A stretch of DNA of 64,000 nt from Symsagittifera roscoffensis (GCF_963678635.1 NC_087064.1:36279716-36343715), one strand, 5' to 3'; shown: positions 12,901-21,806, counted from the first letter of the stretch. Notes: generated by a model not told the origin, from the sequence alone. Numbers and translations are program-made.

Positions 12901-13609
12901 GTTGCTTTTTATGATTTTCAGCCAATTGCTCTAGTTCCAGCTGACTTTGTTCGAACTTAAGACGGTTCTCTTGCTCTTTAAGTCTTAAAGACACTTGATA
13001 CTGCCTTTCCAGCTCCTCATGGCGTCGTTTTACTAAAGCTAACTCATGCCGTTTCTCACTTGATGACATAGTGCAAACAGTCGACGTATGACGAGTGGAA
13101 GCAGATTTATCAGACTTATGTGAGTCAAGCTTTCTACTATCCTTAGACTGATTAGAGACCTTAGACCTGTTTTCAGATACTCGTGCTGCTGAATCACTTG
13201 TTTTGTGCGAGCGTGAGGATGTCTCAGACCTAGTGTGTTGTAAAGATCCCTTGCTCCCTGTAATGCCGGCTGCTGGAAATGACGAAGGTTCAAGGCTCAT
13301 CTTGTAACTCTGAGCTTCGTGCATTACTTTATCGTTCATTTCGGTTACTTTCTTAAGCCAAAGGTCTTGCTGAGCAATAATTTTTTCAGGATTTTCCGTT
13401 TTTCCCGCTAACCTAATTAATTGCTCATTGAAGTCGACAGCTTTTTCCAACGCAATTTTACATTTGTAAACAGCATTATCAATTTTTGTAGTGCGACTAT
13501 TATTCTCAATGTACTCAAGTAATAATGAGTGACCTTTAAGCAGCTCATTTTCTAGATTTAGACGGGTTTCGAATAACTTGCATATCTTACTTTGGAATTT
13601 TTCGTCCAT
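6917..13609 (-). CDS. Bel/Pao Gag-Pol polyprotein
   Basis: A single uninterrupted frame of about 2230 codons. The first ATG (13609-13607) gives MDEKFQ; an upstream GTG in frame is not needed. Approximate residues: coiled coil 185-255; Ser/Pro/Asn-rich linker to about 580; DUF1759 Gag-like domain from about 595 (WKLAQFDGNPLNWHEWF); two CCHC zinc knuckles near 809 (CVLCKGSH) and 843 (CFACLNGNH); DUF1758 aspartic protease near 946 (LCDSASTHSW); reverse transcriptase with YMDD near 1357; RNase H with FGDSS near 1539 and TDST near 1614; integrase with HHCC zinc site 1856-1898 and D, D, E in GVDYFGP (1928), WSDNGTNF (1991) and GGSWERLV (2036); DUF5641 C-terminal domain 2130-2225. The product would make virus-like particles, copy the RNA and integrate the cDNA. 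It lies 93 nt after the upstream ORF in the same frame, separated by two stops. All key catalytic residues are present. Confidence 0.97.
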   Translation of the reverse strand: MDEKFQSKICKLFETRLNLENELLKGHSLLLEYIENNSRTTKIDNAVYKCKIALEKAVDFNEQLIRLAGKTENPEKIIAQQDLWLKKVTEMNDKVMHEAQSYKMSLEPSSFPAAGITGSKGSLQHTRSETSSRSHKTSDSAARVSENRSKVSNQSKDSRKLDSHKSDKSASTRHTSTVCTMSSSEKRHELALVKRRHEELERQYQVSLRLKEQENRLKFEQSQLELEQLAENHKKQLIEMELKAFELEDKSSEVSEKVAESNLTGVSQPISKVATDRTNDWVDSVSSQAPPDVASAPGLQAFTHVPISSGPTTSALLAHAIHTSNSHYHEQTALSDPGIHSYGHRAMPRFGSASLLPLQASVSFPASVPFPVNNMHSSAHVLPTPSAVPLQTMSSNIFNGSFAIAQPESLPVPMLPAQPGSGFVSLSPAFAGGGFSSSGVNPTPVCFSAPNCHAALVQTQHNLPFVPHTVSPNINDYYTSDANLWRLAATTPIVTRAQCCNAGNIFSNVTTIVPSCNTAAPYASGGTVYFNTPPVHPQHVPHFVNQTNTGYQPVNEDYAPSPAYPNQGCSSDRPLSARELAELLMHSRKDHLPEWKLAQFDGNPLNWHEWFGQFKSTVDSAVLTDDTKLTYLKTLVTGKAKTAIAEFSYSGVMYKDALATLQRKFGQPHAIVGAHLDKLNTFPPLKMHNSENVISFSSAISGLVAVFKSLCFNDDLKSVNLLNQAVSKLPPNLKEACSMHTVRHNWQRPTLLDFNNWLKEKAEGHERLRLLSSNAKNEEPVKPKTTKVFAANSQVTSKAQDKSKFPPCVLCKGSHALWNCAVFKEKNATQRAKYVAEQKLCFACLNGNHSFRQCSRAKKCPKPECDSTHNVLLHGAERIFPRKENLKVLNKAGTNKSKENTNTSTHAAVSDVHDIESSKGLLPIATLGVSSDVTSLLTLVLCDSASTHSWVSSSLVNRLGLVGEPVNLSISGFNSTTVVETQRVKFTVSSEPNNSDFVFSLCAYVKDNIRIGSELINIADLQNKYPQLAPIKPIQYTYEDVEVIIGQDYYHAVRPIEFILGDDKNSPCSVRLPIGWVLSGPLPPCGNSTSSCFKCVVEDSSLTDQIKSWYELESYGAFKQVDARSAADKHALSILNSETVHNGERYIVPMLWIDSNVSLPNNYYSSLAQFKSLERRLSKDPELRERYAETIREDIRKGYVVTVEPHDPRKRSDREWYLPHHPVVNPNKPGKVRRVLNGASKFHGTSLNKSLLVGPDLLQNLILVLLRFRQHKYAVSADIEGMFLQVGVLARDQISLRFLWREDTTSDVVVHQYTRHIFGARDSPTCANFALRKTATDNMSTYPEAASVVNKKFYMDDYLDSFENVTQAIKTSRDLVSLLKLGGFNLTKFVSNTDEITSAMNPEESETSSSPIKEICNGAEQSSHVLGLKWDHVKDTLVVSRGVDRPLDKAITQRTVLSFVSSVFDPVGLVAPYTVRARLLLKDIWKISGQSWDDELPEDIRDKFLEWHSGLPLLGQLTIPRCYFTEPVDQIELHMFGDSSQDVFCAVGFLRARLASSHKTQISFIFGKARVAPMKALSIPKLELQAALLATRLKDDILTALTVSINHVFMWTDSTTVLQWLNSTEKLPVFVANRVGEILESTTIDEWHHVLSGDNPADTGTRGISSEALKDSSWVIGPSILRTTDWPFIPDERVINKIRLKGPSCDVDNCLETSSSFVTDVTSIKHPEHGFNWERFSSFTKYKRVVAFMLRVLPSHKHFRGKDLRITDPTELNIAESKLMHLAQMESFPVELKTLTAGKPIKNSSKIATYSPFIGPAGIIRSTGRIVRLVDTEFDTKHPIILDARHTLVRLLARSLHHKHFHQGLDYMRSVLNMKYAILGLRRLLRSIENQCVTCRKRKASTIQPIMSDLPVERLGYKQPPFNHTGVDYFGPLYVPVRRSTEKRWGFLFTCLTTRAVHLEIVPSLDTSSCVMGIERFVARRGTPSKIWSDNGTNFVGAEKELLACIKSWNGMAPTIFAHKGVTWKFNPPGAPHHGGSWERLVRSVKRVLYDILGSRRVTEEVLGTTLCLVEQALNSRPITPVSTDSLELEALTPNHFLLGQHATSFPSLLPGEHFDHKKRYVRAQSYANAIWSRWLREYVPSLNKRVKWHTHSDFTLKTGDLVWVIEPDSPRGYYPLARIVKLNYGQDGCARSALVRTATREVTRPTVKLAPVLPSSGGGGGGCCNANVE
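6941..6960 (-). other. polypurine tract
   Basis: Immediately inside the 3' LTR the minus strand carries a run of 14 G followed by AGGA, the expected position of the plus-strand primer. The run is also translated, giving a poly-glycine stretch near the end of Pol. Confidence 0.85.
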
Positions 13610-13702
13610 GTTTTTCACAAATTGACAATATTCTACGGAGGCTCACTTATAGAAAACAATCAATAAAATGAGATACTGTTTTGGTACGTAATCAAATTTG
13701 CA

Positions 13703-14347
13703 TTAATAAATCAACATTAGCTTACAAGACGGGGGAACTTGACGTCTCAAAGCTTCTACCTGAAGCCTATTTCTTATAGCTTTCCGAGCTTTGAGGGGTA
13801 AGCGGTTTCGCTTCTTACGTGCCTTAAGGATGTTAAGATTAGCGCTATAACACCTTAGAAGGAGGAGAGTCTTTAACTCAAGGGAAGGAGGCTGGTGAAG
13901 CTCTTTGTACTTCTCAATTAGTACCTGGTCCTTAGCGTTACGCTTAGAGATAAAGTCTTTAACGACGTTGAGAACGAGAATACCTGTTGAACCTAAACTT
14001 TCCTCTATATCCTCGGTTCCGTTCCGTCTACAGTATACGATCGCACAAATGTTTGTCCTATACCTTAATAACAAATTGACAAGTTGCTCACTACTCAGCT
14101 TGCGGTTATTGTTGCTGCGGTGCCTACTTATCGAGTTATTAATGGCGTCGTGCCAAATTACAAGGTCGTTACGGTGCGACAAGTAGTGATGAAGGTAGTA
14201 CTGTATCGTTTTCTGAGAGTCCCTAGCGTTAAAGTTCAAACTTAAACCTGGCTTCGTAAAGCAAGTATCTTTGACGCGCTTCTGGGACGGAGCGGGAAGT
14301 TTTCGGAGCGCGTGATCCAAAGAACTAGCTCCTAGAATGAATACCAT
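13703..14347 (-). CDS. accessory ORF upstream of Gag-Pol, possible SGNH-hydrolase-like fold
   Basis: A 214-codon frame from the ATG at 14347-14345 (MVFILGASSLDH) to TAA at 13703. The frame stays open upstream to about 14470 without another ATG. The predicted pattern is alternating beta strands and helices: FILGASS at residues 3-9 resembles block I of SGNH/GDSL esterases; a strand ending in DLVIWHDAINNS (61-72) sits where the GxND block III falls; AIVYCRRNGT (102-111) is a further strand; a late histidine (ELHQ, about 151) could match block V. The C-terminal 30 residues are strongly basic. The fold is my inference, and the serine block reads GASS rather than GDS, so catalysis is doubtful. The ORF shares frame with Gag-Pol but ends in TAA, with a second stop (TGA, 13643-13645) before the Gag-Pol ATG. 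An alternative is an uncharacterised nucleic-acid-binding accessory protein. Confidence 0.7.
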   Translation of the reverse strand: MVFILGASSLDHALRKLPAPSQKRVKDTCFTKPGLSLNFNARDSQKTIQYYLHHYLSHRNDLVIWHDAINNSISRHRSNNNRKLSSEQLVNLLLRYRTNICAIVYCRRNGTEDIEESLGSTGILVLNVVKDFISKRNAKDQVLIEKYKELHQPPSLELKTLLLLRCYSANLNILKARKKRNRLPLKARKAIRNRLQVEALRRQVPPSCKLMLIY

Positions 14348-14388
14348 ACACTTAGGGGACCTATGCGACGGCTTCGTTACGCTTAAGT

Positions 14389-14507
14389 ACCAATGGGGTT
14401 GGAAAATTAAGTAGGTCGGTTGAACTCCAACAACACACACGGAGTAAACCTGAGGATGAAAGAATTCAACTTAACTCACTTAATATCACCGTACCTGACC
14501 ACTTAAC
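14389..14507. repeat. ~120-bp direct repeat in the element leader, copy A
   Basis: Diverged copy of 14589-14708. Shared phrases include accaatggggttgg / accaatggtgggtgg, caacaacacac, aacctgaggatgaa, ttcaactta and gaccacttaac. On the minus strand each copy holds a pyrimidine-rich run ending TTTCATCCTCAG, which resembles a 3' splice site. In this copy it lies just upstream of the accessory ORF. Confidence 0.75.
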
Positions 14508-14588
14508 TTTACTGTCACGCAACGAAGTCAATAATCTGACGAGCTGAAACGGCTTTGTTTTACTCGAAGCGAACTGGCTTTCAGTTTC

Positions 14589-14708
14589 ACCAATGGTGGG
14601 TGGGGGATCAGGCAAATTGGTTAAGTTCCAACAACACACGCGGAAGAAACCTGAGGATGAAAAAACTCAACTTAATTTGCCTGATATTTTGCTACCAGAC
14701 CACTTAAC
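14589..14708. repeat. ~120-bp direct repeat in the element leader, copy B
   Basis: Second, diverged copy of the leader repeat described at 14389-14507, about 200 bp further upstream in element orientation. Confidence 0.75.
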
Positions 14709-15328
14709 ATAAGGTTGGTGTCATCTTACAGCACAGTTTCGCAGAATTCTGGAGACGTTTTGAGGATTTTTTGGCAATTTTTTACTTTTTATACAAAATT
14801 TTTTCAGAAAATTTTGGTCAGTAGATTCGAGTCATAAACCAATCCAAAAAACTAGTCCAGTACCTTTTGTCTATGTTCCGATTTCACTGATTAATATTCC
14901 GTTCACATATATCCAAAAATTTTTGGTATCGAGAAAAAATGTCAAGTCAGTTTGTCTATGTACCGACTGTAAGATATTTCAGTTCAACGGAACTGTCCAA
15001 AAATTTTGGGTATTGAGAAAAATTACCGAGGGCTAGCTTGCGGGGAAATTTCTAGCATATATGACATCGTGACACAATTTTATAGCACAATTTGAAAGTT
15101 TTAAACTAGTCGAGTCTTACAGTTTTAATTGGAGATTGGCGACACCGGGAAAAAACCAAAACTTCGGGTGTCGAGAAAAATACAGCTCCACTTCGCCCAA
15201 AAGTCAACAATCAGGACACCTGAACAGGCCTCTCTTCCGCCAGTCTGCTCTTTCGCCTGTCTGCTGTATCGTCTGTCGGCTCTTTTGGCCAATCGCTCAC
15301 TTTCGTCAAGTAAACTCTTTGACGAGTT

Positions 15329-15568
15329 TCGGCCAATTCGGTACTCTGATGTTTCGTATTTTCGACCAAACGCCCACTTTCGGCCAAACGCCCAATTTCG
15401 GCCAACTGGTATCTGGTATTTTCGGCCAAACGCCCACTTTCGGCCAACTGTATGTGGTGTTTTCGGCCAAACGCCCACTTTCGGCCAACTGGTTGTGGTA
15501 TTTTCGGCCAAACGATCACTTTCGGCCAACTGGTTATGTGGTATTTTCGGCCAAACACAAAATTCAGC
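15329..15568. repeat. minisatellite in the Bel/Pao leader
   Basis: Array built from the phrases ttttcggccaaacgcccac and tttcggccaactgg, with successive unit starts near 15361, 15421, 15462, 15503 and 15546 (spacing 60, 41, 41 and 43). It lies in the 5' untranslated leader between the LTR and the accessory ORF. Few stops occur in any frame, so long open frames appear on both strands (for example 15125-15649); these reflect the repeat and are not supported as genes. Confidence 0.9.
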
Positions 15569-15686
15569 CTGGTGATCACTGATGTTGAAATAGGCCAAAT
15601 AAAACACTCGTCGTGTCTCTCGTGTTGCAATACTACTCTCGTGTTGCAATACTCGTGTTGCAATCTAGAAAGGGAATTATCATCGA

Positions 15687-15704
15687 GTCCCTTGTGGGGC
15701 GCCA
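15687..15704 (-). other. primer-binding site for reverse transcription
   Basis: Three bases inside the 5' LTR the minus strand reads TGGCGCCCCACAAGGGAC. This is complementary to a tRNA 3' end ...GGGGCGCCA with a G discriminator base, and the T-loop context (TCGAGTC) continues the match. A Lys- or Arg-type primer tRNA would fit; the exact tRNA cannot be fixed without the host tRNA set. Confidence 0.8.
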
Positions 15705-15707
15705 AAA

Positions 15708-16144
15708 TGTGCGCTCAATCTGAAAAAACTGTATAAGACAAATTAAATTATGAGTATTTTTCGGTAAACACACATAACAAGAAATAAGCAATGTCAACGG
15801 TTTGCATAATCAAGATCACAAAATCAACTTGTTTCGGTACAACTCGTTTTTGAGAGAATTTCGCGCAAGCTAGCCACAAGAACCGGTCGGTAATGTCCTT
15901 GAGACAAATTGCTCTTTTTGGCGGTCAACCTTAATCAAGGCTGAACCGAATTAGAACCAAAAAACACTTAAAATAGGATGTAACCCCCGTTTTTAGTATA
16001 TTAATACATGGGCAGGTGGGGGACTCGAACCTACGTCAACTGTTAACCTATATAATCGGCGTTATGGTAGCTTAGGCCACTCGGCCAACTGAGCTTATTT
16101 TATATGCATCTATACTTGTTTTATTCTACATTTGCATTGCAACA
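15708..16144 (-). repeat. 5' LTR of the Bel/Pao element
   Basis: Same 437-bp sequence as 6504-6940, forming the promoter end of the minus-strand element. A TATAAAATAAG tract on the minus strand (about 16093-16107) precedes the embedded tRNA-like sequence. Confidence 0.97.
16010..16094 (-). other. type II tRNA-like sequence in the 5' LTR
   Basis: Identical to 6806-6890: A box TGGCCGAGTGG, long variable-arm hairpin and B box GGTTCGAGTCC in correct order. In the 5' LTR it lies downstream of the TATA-like tract, so it would fall near or inside the start of the element transcript. Confidence 0.65.
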
Positions 16145-16149
16145 GTATC

Positions 16150-18941
16150 ACAGAAAGTAAACTTTTTGGGAAATTTTGCGTTATCGTTTTCTCGGAGGTG
16201 GCGAAAAAGCTTATCACAGCAAATGAAGGTAATAAAAAAATCATCAGGACTAATAAAAAGAAAATTACACCATTCTTTCATATTTTGAAACTTACTTGGT
16301 GTTTTGTAAATTAATGGAAATTTTTTATTCATTACTTAAGTTAATTGATTTCGGTTAAATTATTACTTTTAGTTTTTCAAGATCAGAATTTAATTCTCAC
16401 ACGCAATTTTGGCAGCTTCAAAGTAAATCAAAAGTATAACACTTCAGCTTTAAGTTGTGTAGAGCATTGAGTTATTTTTAAGCACTGAGGAATGAATAAA
16501 AAATAGTTTCATGAGCCTGGTGGCTCCCCGCCCTCTAAATAGTCTCTTTAAAAACTCACTATCCTACTACATAGTTTGGGTTAAAATTATATACCATTTC
16601 CATTTAAGGTACTTGAACCAGATTGGCTGAAAATTTCGTTTGATGCCATTACGATCTTTCTATCTGTAAATTTCAGAAAATTGTATCAGAAAATTATTGT
16701 GATGTTTTCAACTTTATAATTCAATTTTAGAAGTTTCAAAAAACAATCTTGAGTGGTTATACAGCATATATAAATAATATTCTTCACTACATTCAATGAT
16801 TTTTAAGAAATTCTTTCAAATGAATATTTTGAATGTCAAAATTTTCTCATTATCGGCAGTTTTTTCTTTTGTTAATCCAAGTAGAGAATAATGGATCAAC
16901 AGGTAAGTTCTCTGTTTCACTGAGAAGTCAGAAAAAAATGGTCCATTTTGTAATTGACAATTGGAAAAAAATAACAGCACTTAAGGAAAGAGTTTCGAGA
17001 AAAAGATATATCAGCCTAAAAGTTTTTTTTTGATAACAATTTTTTTTTTCGAAAATTTGCTCAGCATAAAAAAAGAAAAACTGTTTCCGCCAGTGAAGTC
17101 AGAAAATTAAACTTCGTTGTAGAAACTTTAGCTCATTTTTGACACAATTTCCGCTTTCGTAGTTGCAGCTTACCTATCTTTTAACAAACAGCTTCAATTG
17201 AACTCCGAAAGTGTTTCTGAACTCACATGATTTTTCTTCTAACCTTTAAACTAGTCTTTGGAAGTTTCGACAAACCAATCGAAAGCAAGAAACAAGACTG
17301 TTCGTATATCAGGGCAAATCTCTGAATGTTCCGACTGTCCCTTAATCCATATCGAGCAATTTTTGGAAAATAATATTGAAAAACTATAAATTTTGGACGA
17401 TATCAAAAATCAAATGTGAACATTTGAGGCATGCGAAACTAATATGACCAATTAGCTAGCCTCTATTCAAATCTGGAGCGCTTTTGTTGAGGTGGATGTT
17501 TCGCTACGCATAAATAATTTGCGTTTTGTTTTCCGCATCAAGAATAAAATTTTGAAAGAGCGCATAAGTTAGTTCAGAGGATGGCCAAATTGGCAATTTT
17601 CCATTTCCTAGAACTTCGGAAAAAATGATCGGAAGTATCATATTTTTTTAATTTTCGTTTTAGAGATTCAATATCTTCAATGAAATATGTTTGACAATTT
17701 TGTTAAAAGCTATTATTTCGATCATTTAAAAACGACTGAATAGAAAACTCTACCCAGATAAAAATCCGTATTATTTGAAATTCAGAACAATTAGTATTTA
17801 AAAAAAACGCAATAAATGAGATACCAGCATAAACTATAAGAATTTTAATGATGTGGCTCAGCAGGCAAAAAGTTATGACCATTTTTATCTTAAAATCTTT
17901 GTTGGCGGTGAGGTCACTTCATTACGATTTTTCTATTAACTTACAATTTTCTATAAAGAAACGAAGTATTCAGATGAATTATTTGTTTGATTATGATGAT
18001 TCATTTATGAGCAATTTGTCATAATAAAAACTAGTCATTAAAATACTGGCTTTTAAATTACGAGGCCATACTATGCACTGGATAGGCGCACAGTTTGATG
18101 TGTGTATTTAACCTGGTAAAACTTTCTCGGATCGATCAAAGAAAATGGAGGAACCAAAGAAAAATAAAGAGAGAGTTTCTGTTCCTGAATCCGCTCACAG
18201 CTTACAAAGTACACAGTTTGGCCATGTAATGTAAGTGTTCTATAACAAAAGGATCATATCAGTCACCAGTTGAAACCTCTTTTGTTTCAAACTCTTTTTT
18301 AGAATCTAATTTAGAATTTGGTTTGACCTTTTCAGCTTAAATAGGCAATGCTGAAATGCAAGTTCGATGTTTTCTGATCACCTCAACTTAAGTATTTTGA
18401 GTCTAGTTTATATGATAAATGAAATGTCAACTAATGAAAATTGGTACTAGTTTTAAGCGCGTAGCGCGCGCCAAAAAACTTTTTTTTTTGTCAAAGTTTT
18501 CAAAAAAGGCCAGAAAGTTTTATCAAGATAGGGTTTTAATAAATTTTTACACATTTGCGTCTTTTGGTGCAGTTTAAAGTTGTTTTTGAAGCTACTTTTT
18601 CAAAGCAACCCAGAAAAAGCGCTATTCCAGAATGAAAACTTTTTAAACGTTTACTCGGTTTTTTTCTCATTTAAATTTTTTAAAATAATTGCTGATCAAA
18701 TGAGTTACTAATAATTAAAATTCCTTATTTCGCACAAAAGGTAAGAAATTTGTTGTCAATTTTTAAGAAACAAAATACCAAATTGAATCTAATGATAATC
18801 ATCAAAAATGTTGATCTTTTGCATATGCAATCCTCAAAAACAATTACGGACAAAAAATATTGAAACTTCTGTATTTGTTTTTGAAAAAAAATTTCCAGCA
18901 TTTATTAAAAATTAAAGACGTTTGGCGAAAACTATATTTCG
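16150..18941. other. non-coding, repeat fragments
   Basis: No gene recognised. Bases 17295-17600 are a diverged relative of the 4877-5405 dispersed repeat (acaagactgttcgtatatc, ccgactgtccctta). Segments near 18050-18240 resemble sequences near 1070 and 4400. Confidence 0.45.
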
Positions 18942-19022
18942 TATTATTATTATTATTATTATTATGATTATTATTATTATCATTATTATTATTATTATTA
19001 TTATGATTATTATTATTATTAT
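18942..19022. repeat. (TTA)n microsatellite
   Basis: About 80 bp of tta trinucleotides with occasional tga and tca interruptions. Read on the minus strand it gives a spurious poly-asparagine frame. Confidence 0.95.
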
Positions 19023-19342
19023 CTAAACTCCATAAAAAAGTTAAAGTGAAACCTAACTTTGAACTTTCTAAGCTAAGACACTGTGAAAACTGAGAAAATT
19101 TGATCAATGAATGACAAACAAAACATAGTTCCGTCAAAATTGAAAAAATTTTTAATTACGATCGATGGTTTTTGGGCAGTTCAAAGAAAAAAAACAATTT
19201 TGGAACCAGTCCAATAAAAATTAACCAGAGTAGTAAATAAAAATAAAAGCTATTGAATATTAAAATCTGCTTTTTAATGAAAAAAATCCAAAATAATTTT
19301 CGCTCTACACATAGAAAAACAGTACAAGGATGACAGTCTTTT

Positions 19343-19369
19343 GCGCAAGTAGCACAGAGTAATCCGACC
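19343..19369 (+). repeat. end of a dispersed inverted-repeat family
   Basis: The phrase gcgcaagtagcacagagtaa with following tccgacc matches ends at 20722, 25926 and, inverted, 22707-22760 and 47660-47710. It is followed about 60-90 bp later by ttttctgcttgatgtcataa, as in the other copies. Confidence 0.55.
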
Positions 19370-19480
19370 TTGGAAAATTACAAGAAAATTTTTTTTAAAA
19401 TTAGCATAGTTTTTTTCTGCTTGATGTCATAAAAGCATCTGAACAAAAGCATCTGAACGAAAAAGAATGACAAACAAATA

Positions 19481-20215
19481 TACAGTGCTGATTTAAATTA
19501 TCCGGACAAAACGAATAAAACTTGACTTTTCAAACGCGTTTTTCTCAAATTGGGTTAAGATTAGACAAAAAGTGAAGAAACCAAAGTTGCTTAGAATTTC
19601 ACCAGAATTAATATGATGCCATTTTTTCTCCAAAATTCTCAACCAAAATTTTACCCCAAAAATGGGTCATTTTGGCTTTTTTCAATTAATCAAGAATTAC
19701 GCTGAAACTACTTTGTTTATTGATAAGAATATTATATCATTAGAAGCCTCTTACGCCGCCCAACAAAGTTTAAGAAGGGTTAATTCTCCAAAAAATTGCG
19801 CAAATTGTGTAAAATTTGTTTTTAAGCAAAGATTCTGGGTTTTATATAGTAAGAATCACATTTATTGATTATCAAAAGAAAATTTTTTCTCTCATACTGG
19901 TTTTTGGAGATTTATTCCTTCTTAAACTTTGTTGAGCTGCGTAAGAGGCTTCTAATGATATAATATTCTTATCAATTAACAAAGTAGTTTCAGCGTAATT
20001 CTTGATTAATTGAAAAAAGCCAAAATGACCCATTTTTGGGGTAAAATTTTGGTTGAGAATTTCGGAGAAAAAATGGCATCATATTAATTCTCGTGATTTT
20101 CTAAGCAACCTTTGTCCTCTTCACTTTTTGTCTAATCTTAACCCAATTTGAGAAAAACGCGTTTGAAAATTCAAGTTTTGTTCGTTTAGTCCGGATAATT
20201 TAAATCAGCACTGTA
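19481..20215. mobile_element. Tc1/mariner-type foldback element (731 bp)
   Basis: A near-perfect long palindrome. The left arm (19483-19789) and right arm (19906-20213) are inverted copies of about 308 bp around a loop of about 115 bp. Ends read CAGTGCTGATTTAAATTATC and its reverse complement, flanked by TA on both sides (19481-19482 and 20214-20215), the hallmark of Tc1/mariner insertion. No transposase is present. The right-end sequence recurs at 21725-21806 in a diverged fragment. Confidence 0.9.
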
Positions 20216-20721
20216 GTTCCGGCAAAATTAAAATGAAATTCTAATTTCGATCGACGTTTTTTGGGCAGTTTCAGAGTATACAAAAAATTTTGGAACCAAC
20301 CTGATAAAAATTAACCAGAATACTAATTAAAAACAAAAACGGTTGAATATTAAACTCTGCTTCTTAATGAAAAAAATCCAAAATAATTTTTAGCTCTACA
20401 CATAGAACATTTTTTTTATTAGAGTGATTTTTTCTGCGTGATGTGATAATAGCATCTGAACGAAAGCATCTGAGCGATAGTGAAAGACAAACAAAACATT
20501 GTTCCGCCAAACTTAAAATGAATTTCTAGTTTCGATCGACGTTTTTTGGGCAGTTTCAAAGAGAAAAAAAGACTTTTGGGACCAATCGGATAAAAATTAA
20601 CCAGAGTAGTGATTAAAAACAAAAATGATTGCATATTAAAATCTGCGTTTTAATAAAAAAAAAATCTAAAACTAATTTTTAGCTCCACAAATAAAAAAAA
20701 CTACAAGGAAAACCGTTTTTT

Positions 20722-20900
20722 GCGCAAGTAGCACAGAGTGTTCCGACCTCAGAAAATTACCAAAATTTTTTGTTTTAAATAAGCGTAACTTTTTCTGCGT
20801 GCTGTGAGAAAAGCATCTGAACGAAAAACTAAACTTTTCACATATTCGACTGTCATATCAAAATAAACAAATGTAGTAAAACGACTAGAAAAACTGAAAA
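20722..20900 (+). repeat. dispersed inverted-repeat family, left end
   Basis: Begins gcgcaagtagcacagagtgt, then ttttctgcgtgctgtgagaa and catattcgactgtcat. The same order occurs at 25926-26110 and 44854-45030. An inverted copy lies at 22620-22760, so 20722-22760 may be one element with other insertions inside it. Confidence 0.6.
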
Positions 20901-21724
20901 ATTTCAAAATTGAATTTTTTTTCAATTTTTTTTCTGTTTTTGTTCTAAAATTTTTTAAACTTTTTGATATTTTCAATTTCCAAAATGATGTCATAAAAAC
21001 TACGAAAACAAAATTAACTTGAATAAAACTAAAATTTGGCTCAAAGAAACTTTTTTGAATGGCTTATTTTAAGAGTAAACAAACTTCCTTGCCCCTCGCT
21101 TCATTTGCTCGAGTTCTCGAGTTTAGACCATAACTAAAAACTTAAACGAGTTTTTAACGAAAAAAAGAATTGTTGTCAAAATTTTTATAGTCGATAAAAA
21201 AAAACTGAGAGATATAACTCGGTTTATCTTTCAATCCATTCCAATGATTGTTTTTATTATATAAACTTGCCTGGAAAAAAAAGAAAAAAAAGTAAACCCA
21301 CTCAAATACAATAAAATTTTCAATAAAAATTGAAAAAAATTCAATTTTTTTAAAAAAAAATTTAAATATTTTTCTCCTACACGCTATGTAAAGAACAAGT
21401 TGCATATGGCCTAGTATTAAATAGACTAAAAATGTCTCAATTCAATTTGGAACGATTTCTAATAAGGATTAAACCTCCGCTTAAGCGTGAATAGCGCGAA
21501 ACACAATGCTTGGCAATCTTTAAACCCGCATAATTTTACGAAACAAATCACAGGTAAAACATCTTAGGACAACAATATCTTTCTGCTGATAACGTCTGTC
21601 AAAAAATAAAAAATTTAAAGTCAAAATTTGTCTGCAAAAATAATCCCGAGTTTCGCTAAACAAATTGCTCCATAATAATTTTGCCCAACTTTCAAGCAAG
21701 TTTCAACCTCATCATTTTTTACTT

Positions 21725-21806
21725 AAAGTCAACCCAATTTGAGAAAAACGCTTTTTTAATTTCGTGTTTTATTGATTTTGTCCGGATAACGTATATCAGC
21801 AGTGTA
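21725..21806. repeat. fragment of the Tc1/mariner foldback family
   Basis: Carries aacccaatttgagaaaaacgc-like text followed by gtccggataacgtatatcag and cagtgta, matching the right end of the 19483-20213 element with several changes. The left end is not found. Confidence 0.7.

Larger units (their letters stand above)
6499..16149 (-). mobile_element. complete Bel/Pao LTR retrotransposon
   Basis: The element reads on the minus strand: 5' LTR (15708-16144), primer-binding site, leader with minisatellite, a small upstream ORF, Gag-Pol, purine tract, 3' LTR (6504-6940). Both LTRs are 437 bp and appear identical base for base, begin TG and end CA, and are flanked by the 5-bp target duplication GTATC (6499-6503 and 16145-16149), which fits the 4-6 bp typical of Bel/Pao. 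The Gag-Pol domain order is that of the Bel/Pao superfamily. Identical LTRs and an uninterrupted polyprotein indicate a recent insertion that may still be competent. No envelope-like ORF is present. Confidence 0.97.

Noticed and set aside
15125-15705. Overlapping 148-174-codon open frames on both strands
   Set aside because: They are by-products of the minisatellite, which has few stops in any frame, and they show no domain or preferred frame.
18844-19137. Minus-strand frame with long asparagine runs
   Set aside because: It is a translation of the (TTA)n microsatellite.
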